DNA of 34,455 bases from Actinomycetes bacterium (GCA_022396035.1 JAIOXO010000018.1:1-34455), one strand, 5' to 3'; shown: positions 17,002 through 25,101, counted from the stretch's first letter. The notes: generated by a model from the sequence alone, not told the origin. Translations and numbers: made by a program.

Positions 17002-17790
17002 TCAAAAAATATATCCATCTTTCTTAATCCCCAGCCTGGTTAAGGCAAAATCGTATTTTATCGGGTCCCGGGGACAGATATTTTTAAAAGCAAGGGTTAT
17101 CTCCATTGCGGTTTTCATGTCAGCCTGTTTTCTGCAGGTAAGTCCCAGCTGTTTGGATATCCTATGCATATGAACATCCAACGGCACTATAAGCTTGGAA
17201 GCTTCTATCCCCTGCCAGCCGCCAGGATCTACATCATCTTCTCTTACCATCCATCTCAGATAAAGATTTAGTCTCTTTAAGGCGCTACTGCCGCTAGCTG
17301 AAGGAAACAGGCTGTTACAAAAGCTCCCCGGCCTGCAGGTAACCCTGCTGATAAATTTCAACAGCGGCTGCAGCACATTCTCCTGGCGGACGCTGTAGCC
17401 TTCCAAAAAACAGTTATTAAGCGAACCATATTTTTTTAAGGCATTCCGGAGACAGGCCAGCATAAACTCTACTTCATCCTCTGTGGTAAACCGGTGCTTG
17501 AAACCGGAAAACATACCTTTTATATTACTGTCGCTTAAATCAAGCAAAAAATCATGGGGGGAAGGCCCCAGCCGGTCCAGTACAGCCGAAACACTTTTTA
17601 TAATCTGGGCTACCCGACCGTAAGCCAGGGAAGAAGCAATAAAACCCACAATCTCCCTGTCTTCGGCACGGGGATAATTGTATAAAAACTGCAGAGGATC
17701 CGGACTTACATATTTTCTATGGTTATATCGGTCATAAAGCTTATCCAGCTTCTGTTTATCCACCATAACCGGCTTAATCCAGCTGGTCAT
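17002..17790 (-). CDS. TIGR02757 (DUF2400) family protein
   Basis: A 262-residue alpha-helical protein matching the DUF2400/TIGR02757 family. DPLQFLYNYPRAEDREIVGFIASSLAYGRVAQI is the family's N-terminal signature (two neighbouring blocks). The centre has RRCNLYLRWMVR-like text (LKRLNLYLRWMVREDDVDPG) and the C-terminus PRDPIKYDFALTRLGI. Some annotations link the family to helix-hairpin-helix DNA glycosylases, but no biochemical role is established. The ATG at 17790 overlaps the end of the flavodiiron gene by 17 bases; a second ATG at 17766 avoids the overlap. Either way it is coupled to that gene. Confidence 0.85.
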   Translation of the reverse strand: MTSWIKPVMVDKQKLDKLYDRYNHRKYVSPDPLQFLYNYPRAEDREIVGFIASSLAYGRVAQIIKSVSAVLDRLGPSPHDFLLDLSDSNIKGMFSGFKHRFTTEDEVEFMLACLRNALKKYGSLNNCFLEGYSVRQENVLQPLLKFISRVTCRPGSFCNSLFPSASGSSALKRLNLYLRWMVREDDVDPGGWQGIEASKLIVPLDVHMHRISKQLGLTCRKQADMKTAMEITLAFKNICPRDPIKYDFALTRLGIKKDGYIF

Positions 17791-18949
17791 GCTTGGTCTT
17801 GATCTCTGCAGCCAGATTATCCAGCAGATTAAAATCCTCTTCCCGGGGCAAGCCTTTTATTATTACCGGTTCCAGTATTTCTGCCTTCAGCGTGGAAACC
17901 AGATCAGCAATTATTTCCTTGGTTTTACCTCCCCATCCATAGGATCCAAACAGAGCCAGGTATCTGGTTTTGGGCCTTAAGGCTTTAATCAGGTAAGCAG
18001 CATATACCGCTGCCGGATGGGGCCCGGCCAGTACGGTAGGAGTAGCTAAAGCAATGGTTGCTGCATCCACTGTTGCCATGGCCAATTCTCCAATATCGGC
18101 GCCGGTTAGATTGAAAGTCTTTACCGTTATTCCCCTGTTCTCCAGCTCACCTTTAAAATGGTCCACCATTTCTTTGGTGCTTCCATGCATGGAAACATAG
18201 GCCAGTACTACCTCGTTCTTTACCTTATCCGAGGTCCAGTCCCGGTAAGCTTCAAGTATAAAATCGTAGTGGTTATAAATCTGGCCATGGCTGGGAGCTA
18301 TAATATCCAGCTCCAATTGCTGAACTTTATCCAGATGCTTTTTGGCCAGATTGGCAAAAGGCATCATTATCTCTGCATAATACCTCTTGGCATTTTCGTA
18401 GATTAACTGCTGGTCGGTCACATAAAGGTCATCAAAGGAATAATGTGAACCCAGATAGTCGCATGTAAACAATATCTTATCCTGTTTAAGATAAGTAAAC
18501 ATAGTTTCCGGCCAATGAACCCAGGGGGCTATCATAAATTCCAGGGTTTTGTCTCCCAGGGAAAGCGAGGAGCCATCTTCTACCACCAAGAATTTTTCTT
18601 CTTCTATATGCAGCAGATCCATCAGCATCCCCTTACATTTTTCATTGGTTACCACTTTTGCTTCCGGATATTTTTCTAAGACATGAGGAATGGAACCCGA
18701 ATGGTCCTGCTCGGCATGATTGGATATTACATAGTCTATCCGGTCTACGCCCAGCTGGTCCAGATGTTTAAAAAGCACATCCCTTTTAGCCGGATCTACG
18801 GTATCAATTAGTGCAGTTTTATCGCTCCCCTTAATTAAATATGCATTATAGGTAGTGCCATAGGGCAAAGGGATCAGCTCATCGAACAGCCTTCGGTCCG
18901 GATCCTTGGCCCCAACATAAAATATATTCGGCTTTATTTTCTCAGCCAT
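17774..18949 (-). CDS. fprA: Flavodiiron protein (FprA-type oxygen/NO reductase)
   Basis: A 391-residue A-type flavoprotein. The N-terminal beta-lactamase-like domain carries the diiron ligands H78-x-E80-x-D82-H83 (NHAEQDH), H145 (WVHWPE), D164 (FTCDYLGSH) and a His in APSHGQIY. The flavodoxin domain starts around 252 (VVLAYVSMHGSTKEM) and binds FMN. There is no rubredoxin extension, so a separate electron donor is needed. It reduces O2 to water (or NO to N2O), protecting oxygen-sensitive enzymes. It has an excellent ribosome site (AGGAGG) just after a hairpin separating it from ferritin, suggesting its expression can be tuned apart from the upstream genes. Confidence 0.94.
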   Translation of the reverse strand: MAEKIKPNIFYVGAKDPDRRLFDELIPLPYGTTYNAYLIKGSDKTALIDTVDPAKRDVLFKHLDQLGVDRIDYVISNHAEQDHSGSIPHVLEKYPEAKVVTNEKCKGMLMDLLHIEEEKFLVVEDGSSLSLGDKTLEFMIAPWVHWPETMFTYLKQDKILFTCDYLGSHYSFDDLYVTDQQLIYENAKRYYAEIMMPFANLAKKHLDKVQQLELDIIAPSHGQIYNHYDFILEAYRDWTSDKVKNEVVLAYVSMHGSTKEMVDHFKGELENRGITVKTFNLTGADIGELAMATVDAATIALATPTVLAGPHPAAVYAAYLIKALRPKTRYLALFGSYGWGGKTKEIIADLVSTLKAEILEPVIIKGLPREEDFNLLDNLAAEIKTKHDQLD

Positions 18950-18973
18950 ATTCGCCTCCTGTAATATATTAAA

Positions 18974-19007
18974 ATTATAATCGCACCATTTCGGGTGCGA
19001 TTATAAT
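18974..19007 (-). terminator. Strong hairpin between ferritin and flavodiiron genes (terminator or attenuator)
   Basis: Perfect inverted repeat: 18974-18987 pairs with 18994-19007, 14 base pairs, six-base loop. On the transcribed minus strand it is followed by TTTTAATATATT, giving terminator character, and then within about 20 bases by the fprA ribosome site. It may terminate most ferritin transcripts with partial read-through into fprA, or protect a processed end. Confidence 0.65.
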
Positions 19008-19037
19008 ATATAACTTTTTATATCTTTTTAAAAACCA

Positions 19038-19553
19038 TTATTCTTCAGCAGAAGCAGGCGGGGTATACACCCTTTTGCCCAGTTCCTGGTCTATCATAAA
19101 TAAACCATTTCCAGTATCACTTACCAGCTTGAGCTTTTTAACAATACCATCAGCAGTAGACTCTTCTTCAACCTGTTCCGCTACATACCATTGCAAAAAG
19201 TTGCTGGAAGCATGGTCTTTCTCATCTGCCGCCAGGTCTACCAGGTTATTTATGAGACTGGTAACCTTCTGCTCATGAGTATAAACATTTTCCATAACTT
19301 CCAGTGGGGATTTCCATTCTTTAGCAGGTGCCTGGATATCCGTTAAAGTTACTCTGCCGCCTCTTTCGTTTACAAAATCAAAGAACTTCATGGCGTGAAA
19401 TAACTCTTCCTGGGCCTGAACCCTCATCCAGTTTGCAAAACCGGAAAGGTCCACAGACTCAAAATAAGAGCTCATAGCCAGATAAAGATATGAAGAATAC
19501 ATCTCTGCATTAATTTGCTCATTTATAGCTGTTTCCATTTTTTTACTAATCAT
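19038..19553 (-). CDS. ftnA: Non-haem ferritin
   Basis: A 171-residue four-helix ferritin. Ferroxidase residues are in place: E17 (NAEMYSSY), Y24, E50 and H53 ([10 protein letters not shown]), E94 (HEQKV) and the later E/Q residues around [13 protein letters not shown]. No haem-ligating Met of bacterioferritin is apparent. It oxidises and stores iron, limiting Fenton chemistry when oxygen or peroxide enters. It starts four bases after the desulfoferrodoxin stop, so the two are one unit. Confidence 0.95.
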   Translation of the reverse strand: MISKKMETAINEQINAEMYSSYLYLAMSSYFESVDLSGFANWMRVQAQEELFHAMKFFDFVNERGGRVTLTDIQAPAKEWKSPLEVMENVYTHEQKVTSLINNLVDLAADEKDHASSNFLQWYVAEQVEEESTADGIVKKLKLVSDTGNGLFMIDQELGKRVYTPPASAEE

Positions 19554-19557
19554 TTAT

Positions 19558-19932
19558 CTATCCTTTCCACAATCCATGAAGGTTACAATATTCTCTGGCA
19601 TAGAGGTCCTTACTGTTTACACAGAATTCAGCCTCTGGTGCATCTCCCGGCTTTAGAAACTTCCGGTAAGTCTTATCGCCATCCATCAGTTCAATCCATT
19701 CAATATAGTGTTTCTCCTCCATGGGATGGGCTACACTGCCTACTTTGACTTTTACCATATCCCCGTTTCTTTCTATTACCGGGACATGTTTTTCTTTGGC
19801 AGCATCAACCGTATTTTCCTTAAACAGTTTCATCGGCTCTTCGCAGCAAACCAGCTCTCCGTCACCCTCATGGAGAACCTCCACTATATTGCCGCATACT
19901 TCGCATTTGTATATTTGCATTTTTTTGGTCAT
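19558..19932 (-). CDS. dfx: Desulfoferrodoxin (two-iron superoxide reductase)
   Basis: A 124-residue 2Fe-superoxide reductase. The N-terminal desulforedoxin-like domain binds Fe through C10-x2-C13 and C29-C30. The catalytic domain has E47-K48-H49 (AAKEKHVPV), H69 (SVAHPM), H75 (EKHYIEWI), and C116/H119 (EYCNLHGLW). It reduces superoxide to peroxide without releasing O2, the standard anaerobe solution. Peroxide is then handled by the peroxiredoxin encoded 10 bases upstream. The usual donor rubredoxin is not encoded in the window. Confidence 0.96.
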   Translation of the reverse strand: MTKKMQIYKCEVCGNIVEVLHEGDGELVCCEEPMKLFKENTVDAAKEKHVPVIERNGDMVKVKVGSVAHPMEEKHYIEWIELMDGDKTYRKFLKPGDAPEAEFCVNSKDLYAREYCNLHGLWKG

Positions 19933-19942
19933 ATCCTACCTC

Positions 19943-20584
19943 CTATATTTTTTTATGACAGAACCACCAGTCAAAGCAGTCATATTTCTTCATTCGGTCG
20001 CCAATAGCCCTTTCGTCGGTAGGAGGAGGAACAATAACCTCATCCTCTATCAGCTCATTATGGGGCCAGTTGGCAGGCATGGCTGCTCCATTTTTCTCTC
20101 CTACCTGGAAAGCCTCTATCATTCTTAATATTTCATCCATATTTCTTCCCAATTCCTGAGGATAATAGAGCATAGCCCTTATTTTGGCATTAGGATCAAC
20201 AATTAATACCGCTCTAACCGTATTGGTACCCTTTCCTGGATGTATGAAACCCAATTTTTTGGATATAGTTCCGGTATCATCAGCAATTACCGGAAACTTG
20301 ATTTCCACATCCAGATTTTCCTTAATCCACTGTATCCACTTTATATGGGAAAAAACCTGGTCAATACTTAGACCGATAAGTTCACAGTTCATTTTCTTGA
20401 ATTGATCATACCTCTTTTGGAAAGCCACAAACTCTGTAGTGCATACAGGGGTAAAATCCGCAGGATGGCTGAAAAGAATAAACCATTTGCCTGCATAATC
20501 AAGGGGCAGCTTAATTTTACCATGGGTAGTTGATACTTCCATTTCGGGGAATACTTCGCCTATCAAGGGCATTCTCTCTTCCAT
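19943..20584 (-). CDS. Prx6-type (archaeal-like) thioredoxin peroxidase
   Basis: A 213-residue peroxiredoxin. The peroxidatic site is [12 protein letters not shown] with C48, and TVRAVLIVD supplies the conserved Arg. Near the C-terminus it has C203-FDWWF-C209, the paired cysteines typical of Aeropyrum-type enzymes that resolve the sulfenate. It reduces hydrogen peroxide and organic peroxides. The ATG at 20584 is behind a perfect GAGGAGG ribosome site. It is the first gene of the prx-dfx-ftn(-fprA) oxidative-defence unit and has a good promoter upstream. Confidence 0.94.
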   Translation of the reverse strand: MEERMPLIGEVFPEMEVSTTHGKIKLPLDYAGKWFILFSHPADFTPVCTTEFVAFQKRYDQFKKMNCELIGLSIDQVFSHIKWIQWIKENLDVEIKFPVIADDTGTISKKLGFIHPGKGTNTVRAVLIVDPNAKIRAMLYYPQELGRNMDEILRMIEAFQVGEKNGAAMPANWPHNELIEDEVIVPPPTDERAIGDRMKKYDCFDWWFCHKKI

Positions 20585-20629
20585 TATTCCTCCTCAATTA
20601 AGAATAAATCTTAAATAATAATACATATT

Positions 20630-20658
20630 AATATAGCAGTCCCTTGAACTACTGTCAA
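20630..20658 (-). promoter_or_regulatory. Near-consensus promoter of the prx-dfx-ftn operon
   Basis: On the minus strand, -35 TTGACA (20653-20658) is followed after exactly 17 bases by -10 TATATT (20630-20635). The start would fall near 20623, leaving a leader of about 40 bases before the prx ATG. The -35 is covered by a small palindrome, a likely repressor position. Confidence 0.68.
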
Positions 20659-20663
20659 CAGTA
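20650..20663. promoter_or_regulatory. Candidate operator over the prx -35 box
   Basis: The sequence TACTGTCAACAGTA is a 6-2-6 inverted repeat (TACTGT, CA, ACAGTA) overlapping the TTGACA -35. Binding here would block RNA polymerase. I cannot assign a regulator; it does not match the classic PerR, Fur or Rex boxes. Confidence 0.35.
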
Positions 20664-20704
20664 ATAATTATATTTCTAATATTATGTTGATTTCAACTAA
20701 CCTA

Positions 20705-20719
20705 AAATTATGATAATTT
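20705..20719. promoter_or_regulatory. Fur/PerR-like 7-1-7 palindrome upstream of the DOMON gene
   Basis: AAATTATGATAATTT is a perfect 7-1-7 palindrome 26 bases before the DOMON lipoprotein start and about 50 bases upstream of the prx -35. Its layout resembles 7-1-7 Fur-family boxes (PerR consensus TTATAATnATTATAA), but the half-sites differ, and AT-rich palindromes also arise by chance. Confidence 0.35.
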
Positions 20720-20745
20720 AGAACTAAAATATAATAGGAGAAAAA

Positions 20746-21333
20746 ATGAAAAGAACCATCCCTATATTTTTATTTTGGGCAATGCTTGCACTAATGCTAT
20801 CCGGGTGTGCCCAACAATCCCCACAGTTACAATCCACCGATATAGACCAGTACTCCATCCAGGACATAAATATCGATGGAGACATATCCGAAAATGAATA
20901 CCGGTATTCTTTAAATGACAGTGCCACCGGGCTTACTGTATACTGGTCCAATGATGACAGCAATGTGTACCTGGCAATAAGATACCAGGAACCAGGCTGG
21001 GTAGCGGTGGGTTTTAATCCCAGCTTTGCCATGAAGGATGCTAACATAATAATGATGGCCTTTCAGGACAGGCAGGCTATGGTAAGGGATGATTATGGTA
21101 CCGGTAACTTCAGCCACCAGCAGGATGAGCAACTGGGCGGAACCAATGATATTGTAGAATATGCAGCTACCAGCGAAAGTTTTGAGCTGGTTATACCCCT
21201 GGACTCCCAGGACCAATACGACCAAGAATTGCAGCCGGGTAACAGCTACAAACTGATACTGTCCACCGGCAGCAGCTATGATTTTGATACCAAGCATTCA
21301 AAAAGATCAACAGCTACCATAAGCCTGGATTAG
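20746..21333 (+). CDS. DOMON-domain lipoprotein, probable haem-binding
   Basis: A 195-residue lipoprotein: signal peptide with lipobox LSGC (C21), then a DOMON-like beta-sandwich. GWVAVGFNPSFAMKDANIIM (84-103) matches the domain's core motif with M96 as one possible haem ligand. H184 near the end (DTKHSKR) is positioned to be the second, as in the cellobiose dehydrogenase cytochrome domain. DOMON domains outside the membrane bind haem b or sugars and pass electrons. It starts behind AGGAG, and its stop overlaps that of the convergent 2-TM gene by four bases. Haem binding is inference. Confidence 0.8.
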   Translation: MKRTIPIFLFWAMLALMLSGCAQQSPQLQSTDIDQYSIQDINIDGDISENEYRYSLNDSATGLTVYWSNDDSNVYLAIRYQEPGWVAVGFNPSFAMKDANIIMMAFQDRQAMVRDDYGTGNFSHQQDEQLGGTNDIVEYAATSESFELVIPLDSQDQYDQELQPGNSYKLILSTGSSYDFDTKHSKRSTATISLD

Positions 21334-21521
21334 CCAAAATAAAAGATTAGAGCCAGGATAGCATGTATGGTGGCCAGGCTTATCCCCGCTATACCTGCAA
21401 TCCGGTGAATCTTGTAATACACCTTTTTCCTCTTGATCCTGAAGCCAGCCAGGCCGATGAGGGCAACCAGTATTGAAAGATACGCGGTTATGCCCAGAGG
21501 CAGAATATAGCTGTAAATCAT
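21330..21521 (-). CDS. Small 2-TM membrane protein with a His-x13-His pair
   Basis: A 63-residue membrane protein with two hydrophobic helices (about 5-27 and 40-62) joined by a basic loop (RIKRKK). The second helix carries H39 and H53, the 13-residue spacing used by cytochrome b helices to face haem irons on each side of the membrane. GGAG precedes the ATG, and it starts eight bases after the Moco-fold gene, so it is the last gene of that operon. It resembles truncated ferric-reductase/cytochrome-b-like helices; it may need a partner to complete haem coordination. It matches no named family that I recognise. Confidence 0.65.
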   Translation of the reverse strand: MIYSYILPLGITAYLSILVALIGLAGFRIKRKKVYYKIHRIAGIAGISLATIHAILALIFYFG

Positions 21522-21529
21522 TATTTCTC

Positions 21530-22711
21530 CTATTCAAATCTCTGCTGGGGTTGGTCTCTTCCTGCATAATCAGACCAGCCCCTGCTTTCCCAATATCCTT
21601 TATAGTCATAATCTACAAATTCTATACGGTTAATCCATTTTGGCCACTTCATTCCATACTTGGCAGGCACCACCATCCTGACCGGAAAGCCATGCTCTGC
21701 ACTGAGCTGACGGCCATTCATATGATAAGCAAGCATTACCCCCGGCTGCCGGGCTTCTTCTATGGTTATACTGGTTGAATATCCGTCCAGGCAGTAAAAA
21801 ACTACTTCCACCGCCTGATCACTGTAGCCAGCCATATCCATAATATGGCTAAAAGGTACCCCGGTCCATATTGCATTGCCAATCAGGGAACCGCCCTGGG
21901 GATTGGAAATAGTTTCCAGCGTAGCATATACCGATTCCTGGGGCATATTTATAAGCTGCTGGTAATCCAGAGTCACGCTATTTGCCACCATCCCCTCTAT
22001 CTCCAGGATCCAGTCCTGCTTATCAACCTCGGGTATAGGGCCTATAGCCAGGACAAACATACTCTGCTGGGAAACAAATTCCATCATTTCTTCATCCGGA
22101 CCCTCTTTTATATCCGCCAGCTGCCTTAACTCTGAAATAAAATTAAACAGGACCGGATTTTTTACCCAGTTATAGGTGGGGCCGTTATCCTGCACAATTT
22201 TTAAAACCCCATCCTGGGAAGGCACCATATATTCCCCTTCCCTTTTCCACACCAGATAGATGCCCTTATACAGGTCATCTGCACTAAAATTGGCAGCATA
22301 AAGATCGGTAGCATATACAGTTACATCCTGTGCCTGATCCAGTAAGTCCAGATCAGCCATAATATGCTTAAGGTCTATTCCGGTATATTCAATATCCACT
22401 TCTTCGCCATCCGAGCGGACCCCGTGTATGGTTCTGGTTTCTGTCAGGTGTCCGTAGTTTTCAATAACCTGGCTAAAAGTTAGTTCTTTTTCATCCTTTA
22501 GTAAACCATTAAACAGCAACTTGTAATCAGGTATGGCCTGGGCAAATTGAACATCAGTTTCAATCTGGCTGATATCTATATCCTGGGGATTAAAACCAGC
22601 CGGCTCCTGCTGGTTTTTCTGCCTCTGGTTGCTGACAATAAAATAGGACAGGAAGGCCACCAGGGCTATTATGACCAATGTAATTGAAATGTAAAATAAT
22701 TTCTTGTTCAT
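21530..22711 (-). CDS. Membrane-anchored protein with tandem sulfite-oxidase-type Moco folds, Mo-ligand Cys replaced
   Basis: A 393-residue protein with an N-terminal membrane anchor (about 5-26). The C-terminal domain (about 230-366) is a molybdopterin oxidoreductase (SUOX/YedY) fold: ILEIEGMVANSVTLDYQQL, WTGVPFSHIM, CLDGYSTSI, HGFPVRMVVPAKYGMKWPKW. Where the family has TLEC-SN with the Mo-ligand Cys, this reads TLETISN, with Thr267 (codon ACT). The preceding region (about 61-195) looks like a second, diverged copy (YKLLFNGLLKDEKELTFSQV, then YTGIDLKHIM), also without that Cys. The ATG at 22711 overlaps the upstream stop as ATGA. It may bind the cofactor differently or be structural. Confidence 0.8.
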   Translation of the reverse strand: MNKKLFYISITLVIIALVAFLSYFIVSNQRQKNQQEPAGFNPQDIDISQIETDVQFAQAIPDYKLLFNGLLKDEKELTFSQVIENYGHLTETRTIHGVRSDGEEVDIEYTGIDLKHIMADLDLLDQAQDVTVYATDLYAANFSADDLYKGIYLVWKREGEYMVPSQDGVLKIVQDNGPTYNWVKNPVLFNFISELRQLADIKEGPDEEMMEFVSQQSMFVLAIGPIPEVDKQDWILEIEGMVANSVTLDYQQLINMPQESVYATLETISNPQGGSLIGNAIWTGVPFSHIMDMAGYSDQAVEVVFYCLDGYSTSITIEEARQPGVMLAYHMNGRQLSAEHGFPVRMVVPAKYGMKWPKWINRIEFVDYDYKGYWESRGWSDYAGRDQPQQRFE

Positions 22712-23013
22712 GATAGGGCAAAATAAGTAAAACCAATTATAAAAATCAGTCCGCATAGAAGCAGCAACAAGTCCACGCTCCTGCCCTTGATTCTGTTCCT
22801 GGCCAAGGCAAACCTTATGCTTAGGCCGGCATGCATGGTTACCATCACCAGAAAACTGATATTTATATATACCTGGTGCAGCAAATTAGCAATGCCCCGG
22901 GTAAAGAAAGTAAAATAGCCTACCTGCCGGTAGCCGGTAATCATAAGTACTATAAATAAGGGCATGAGAAGGTAACCCAGGATCCGGTTAAGCTTTCGTA
23001 AAAATTTTTCCAT
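22708..23013 (-). CDS. Small 3-TM membrane protein, probable b-haem subunit
   Basis: A 101-residue membrane protein with three hydrophobic segments (about 11-27, 45-69, 80-99). The middle helix carries H46 and H61, a His pair at cytochrome-b-like spacing. Its stop overlaps the start of the Moco-fold gene (ATGA) and it starts one base after the FNR-like gene ends, so the three are tightly coupled. By analogy with MsrQ/YedZ, which passes electrons from a flavin reductase to the Moco enzyme MsrP, I infer it relays electrons across the membrane. It is much shorter than MsrQ and not clearly homologous. Confidence 0.7.
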   Translation of the reverse strand: MEKFLRKLNRILGYLLMPLFIVLMITGYRQVGYFTFFTRGIANLLHQVYINISFLVMVTMHAGLSIRFALARNRIKGRSVDLLLLLCGLIFIIGFTYFALS

Positions 23014-23014
23014 A

Positions 23015-23689
23015 TCAATCGTATCCAGGAAAGTAGTCTTTCTTTATATTCCGGTTCCCTATACCCTGATCCCTTAACTGCTGTTCAATACCTTTTACCA
23101 TACCCATAGGGCCGGATACAAAATACTGCTTTTCACTGAAATCTTTTAGCCCCTGCTTCAAGTTATCTGAATCTATCCTGTCTGGGATTATGTTCATTTT
23201 AAAACTTTTTCTTCTACCCTCCAGTCCATCAAGTTCATCTTTGAAAACCGGAGGCTTATCTTGAGTAGCATAAAATAATTGTATATTCCCCATCTTTTCC
23301 CTGTAATCCAGGTCAAGTAGAATAGACCTAAAAGGGGTGATCCCTATTCCCCCGGCTATCATTACAGCTTTTCTCCTATATTCGGTTAACCTGAAATTTC
23401 CCCTGGGACCGGCAGACTGGATACTGTCCTGAGGCTTTAACTGCATCAGTTTCCGCTTAAAGGAGCTTCCCTCTTCTTCAAGTATTCTGGTAGTCACCAT
23501 CACCACCTGCTCATGGGGAGCAGAAGCAATGGAAAAAAATCTTTTTATCCCCCTGCTGTCCGGATTTTCATGGGGCAGGATAAACTGCATATACTGCCCT
23601 GCCTGCCAGGTCAGGCTGCCCTGGGGACTGAATATAAATGAATATACCCCATCGGTATTTTTCATGCGTTTTTCTAAAATCAGCTTCAC
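23015..23689 (-). CDS. FNR-like FAD/NAD(P)H oxidoreductase
   Basis: A 224-residue cytoplasmic flavoprotein of the ferredoxin-NADP reductase superfamily. R50-FFSIAS is the FAD-binding motif; GPRGNFRL is the second FAD contact. GGIGITPFRSI (113-123) and FVSGPMGMVKG bind NAD(P)H. The C-terminus KKDYFPGYD is typical of the stand-alone group. No 2Fe-2S domain is present, so electrons probably pass from FAD to a protein partner. It precedes the 3-TM His-pair gene by one base, making that protein the most likely acceptor. Confidence 0.88.
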   Translation of the reverse strand: MKLILEKRMKNTDGVYSFIFSPQGSLTWQAGQYMQFILPHENPDSRGIKRFFSIASAPHEQVVMVTTRILEEEGSSFKRKLMQLKPQDSIQSAGPRGNFRLTEYRRKAVMIAGGIGITPFRSILLDLDYREKMGNIQLFYATQDKPPVFKDELDGLEGRRKSFKMNIIPDRIDSDNLKQGLKDFSEKQYFVSGPMGMVKGIEQQLRDQGIGNRNIKKDYFPGYD

Positions 23690-23696
23690 TTTTCTC

Positions 23697-24983
23697 CTAA
23701 TCTTCTACAAGCCAGCCCACAAGATCTATGATCTGCTCTGAGCTGACTAAAGATGCGGTTTGTCTGCTCTGTAAATTATGTATCTGTATATCTGTATTTT
23801 CAACAAATTCATAATTGCTATCATAATTATATTTTAAATAAGCTACCTGTTCTCCGTGGGGAGAGAATATGGGTTTTGCCGCCCCCAGGTCAAATTCAGT
23901 AATCTTTTTATGTTGCTGCCCCTCCAAGACATATATATCCCCTGAAGGCATACTGTAAGCTAAGGTACCATACCGGGGAACCCCTACATAGCATAATTTA
24001 CCCTCCGCAACATCAGGCTGCTGCTCCCTTAGCTGGGAATCGGAGGTCACCTGCTCTATGCTCTGCTCCTGAAGTATATAGCGGTATATATCTCCATCCT
24101 CTTCAAAATCTCCCAATATTTCAAATACTATGCTGTTTTCCCATAACCTGAAATTGGAAAAGCTCTGTACCTTCTCTACCTGATCAAAGTAGTCTACATC
24201 CATGATCTGGGTAATATCTGCAGATTCTAAATCCATCAGGTAAACCTCTTCATTTATGGAGTAAATGTCAGTCTCGTCCTGGGCTGAACTATAAAAGCCA
24301 TGGTAAACTACTGCCAGTTGGCCATCAGGCAGAAAGAGTACCGGCTGCATGAAAGTTAATTTGGTAGCGCACATTCCTCCTATCCTGGGTATAACCTGTT
24401 TGACCTCTTTTGAATTCAGGTTATATACCTGTATCCAATCTGTATTATAGCTCTCGGCCCGGGGTTCTGGAGGAATATTTATCACCTCATAAGCCAGCAT
24501 TGATCCATCCGGTGACCATACCGGTTGTCCATAAACCTGTTTCTGTTCACCTTCAATACCCTCCCGGGTATAATCAAATTCAACTATCTGCTCCAGATCG
24601 CCGGTTTTAGTATCTATTAACGATAGGCTTCTATAAGCGCCCCTCCCTCCTTCAAAAAAAGAACAAACCAGCCATCTACCATCAGGGGATACGCTGTATA
24701 CCCTGCCCAGATTCCAGGGGTAATCTATATCCGAAAATATCAGTTCCCGGTCCGAGCCTTCAGTGCCTATACTATAAATATTGGCCACCCTGTGCTCAAA
24801 ATGGGTGGACTGGGCATCGATGCCAATCTCCAGATATATTATTCTATATTCTGGCCCGGTTTCCTGAACTGCTGGTGGCTCTTCCTCCGGCTCCGGGGTC
24901 ACCGGCTCAACTACCTGAGGGCTGCAGCCCACCAGCACTAAAAAAAGTATGGTCCATAAACCTGTAATTAATTTTTTCATCAA
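23697..24983 (-). CDS. Lipoprotein with TolB-like beta-propeller repeats
   Basis: A 428-residue lipoprotein: signal peptide and lipobox LVGC (C20), then a Pro/Glu-rich spacer. The rest is a beta-propeller with PD40/TolB-type repeats: SVSPDGRWLVCSFF, VWSPDGSMLAYEV, LFLPDGQLAVVY, IFSPHGEQVAYLK, and inter-blade ID/DI strands. These are ligand- or protein-binding scaffolds with no catalytic motif. It is the first gene of the minus-strand operon leading through FNR, 3-TM, Moco-fold and 2-TM genes, seven bases ahead of the FNR gene, so it may be an outer-face partner of the complex. Confidence 0.82.
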   Translation of the reverse strand: MMKKLITGLWTILFLVLVGCSPQVVEPVTPEPEEEPPAVQETGPEYRIIYLEIGIDAQSTHFEHRVANIYSIGTEGSDRELIFSDIDYPWNLGRVYSVSPDGRWLVCSFFEGGRGAYRSLSLIDTKTGDLEQIVEFDYTREGIEGEQKQVYGQPVWSPDGSMLAYEVINIPPEPRAESYNTDWIQVYNLNSKEVKQVIPRIGGMCATKLTFMQPVLFLPDGQLAVVYHGFYSSAQDETDIYSINEEVYLMDLESADITQIMDVDYFDQVEKVQSFSNFRLWENSIVFEILGDFEEDGDIYRYILQEQSIEQVTSDSQLREQQPDVAEGKLCYVGVPRYGTLAYSMPSGDIYVLEGQQHKKITEFDLGAAKPIFSPHGEQVAYLKYNYDSNYEFVENTDIQIHNLQSRQTASLVSSEQIIDLVGWLVED

Positions 24984-25078
24984 TCAAAACCCTTTATAAG
25001 AGTTGACATATTAATTACATTATAACCATAAAATCAAAAGTCGAAAGCAATCAAATTTTAAAAAAATAAACTTATCCT

Positions 25079-25101
25079 AACAAAATCAGTCCCTCATACG
25101 T
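25079..25101 (+). promoter_or_regulatory. Possible ECF-sigma type promoter
   Basis: The AAC at 25079-25081 and CGT at 25099-25101 are separated by 17 bases, resembling ECF promoters (-35 with AAC, -10 with CGT). It precedes the Gln/Cys-rich gene by about 36 bases, and an ECF sigma gene lies just downstream. A TATAAT at 25107-25112 offers a sigma-A alternative without a good -35. Short motifs like these occur by chance, so this is tentative. Confidence 0.3.

Noticed and set aside
20730-20735. TATAAT as the -10 of the DOMON gene promoter
   Set aside because: Transcription would begin only a few bases before the ATG and would remove the ribosome site at 20736-20740.
22712-22756. Longer N-terminus for the Moco-fold protein
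   Set aside because: It would place 15 extra residues inside the upstream gene; the ATG at 22711 forms an ATGA overlap and starts a clean membrane anchor.
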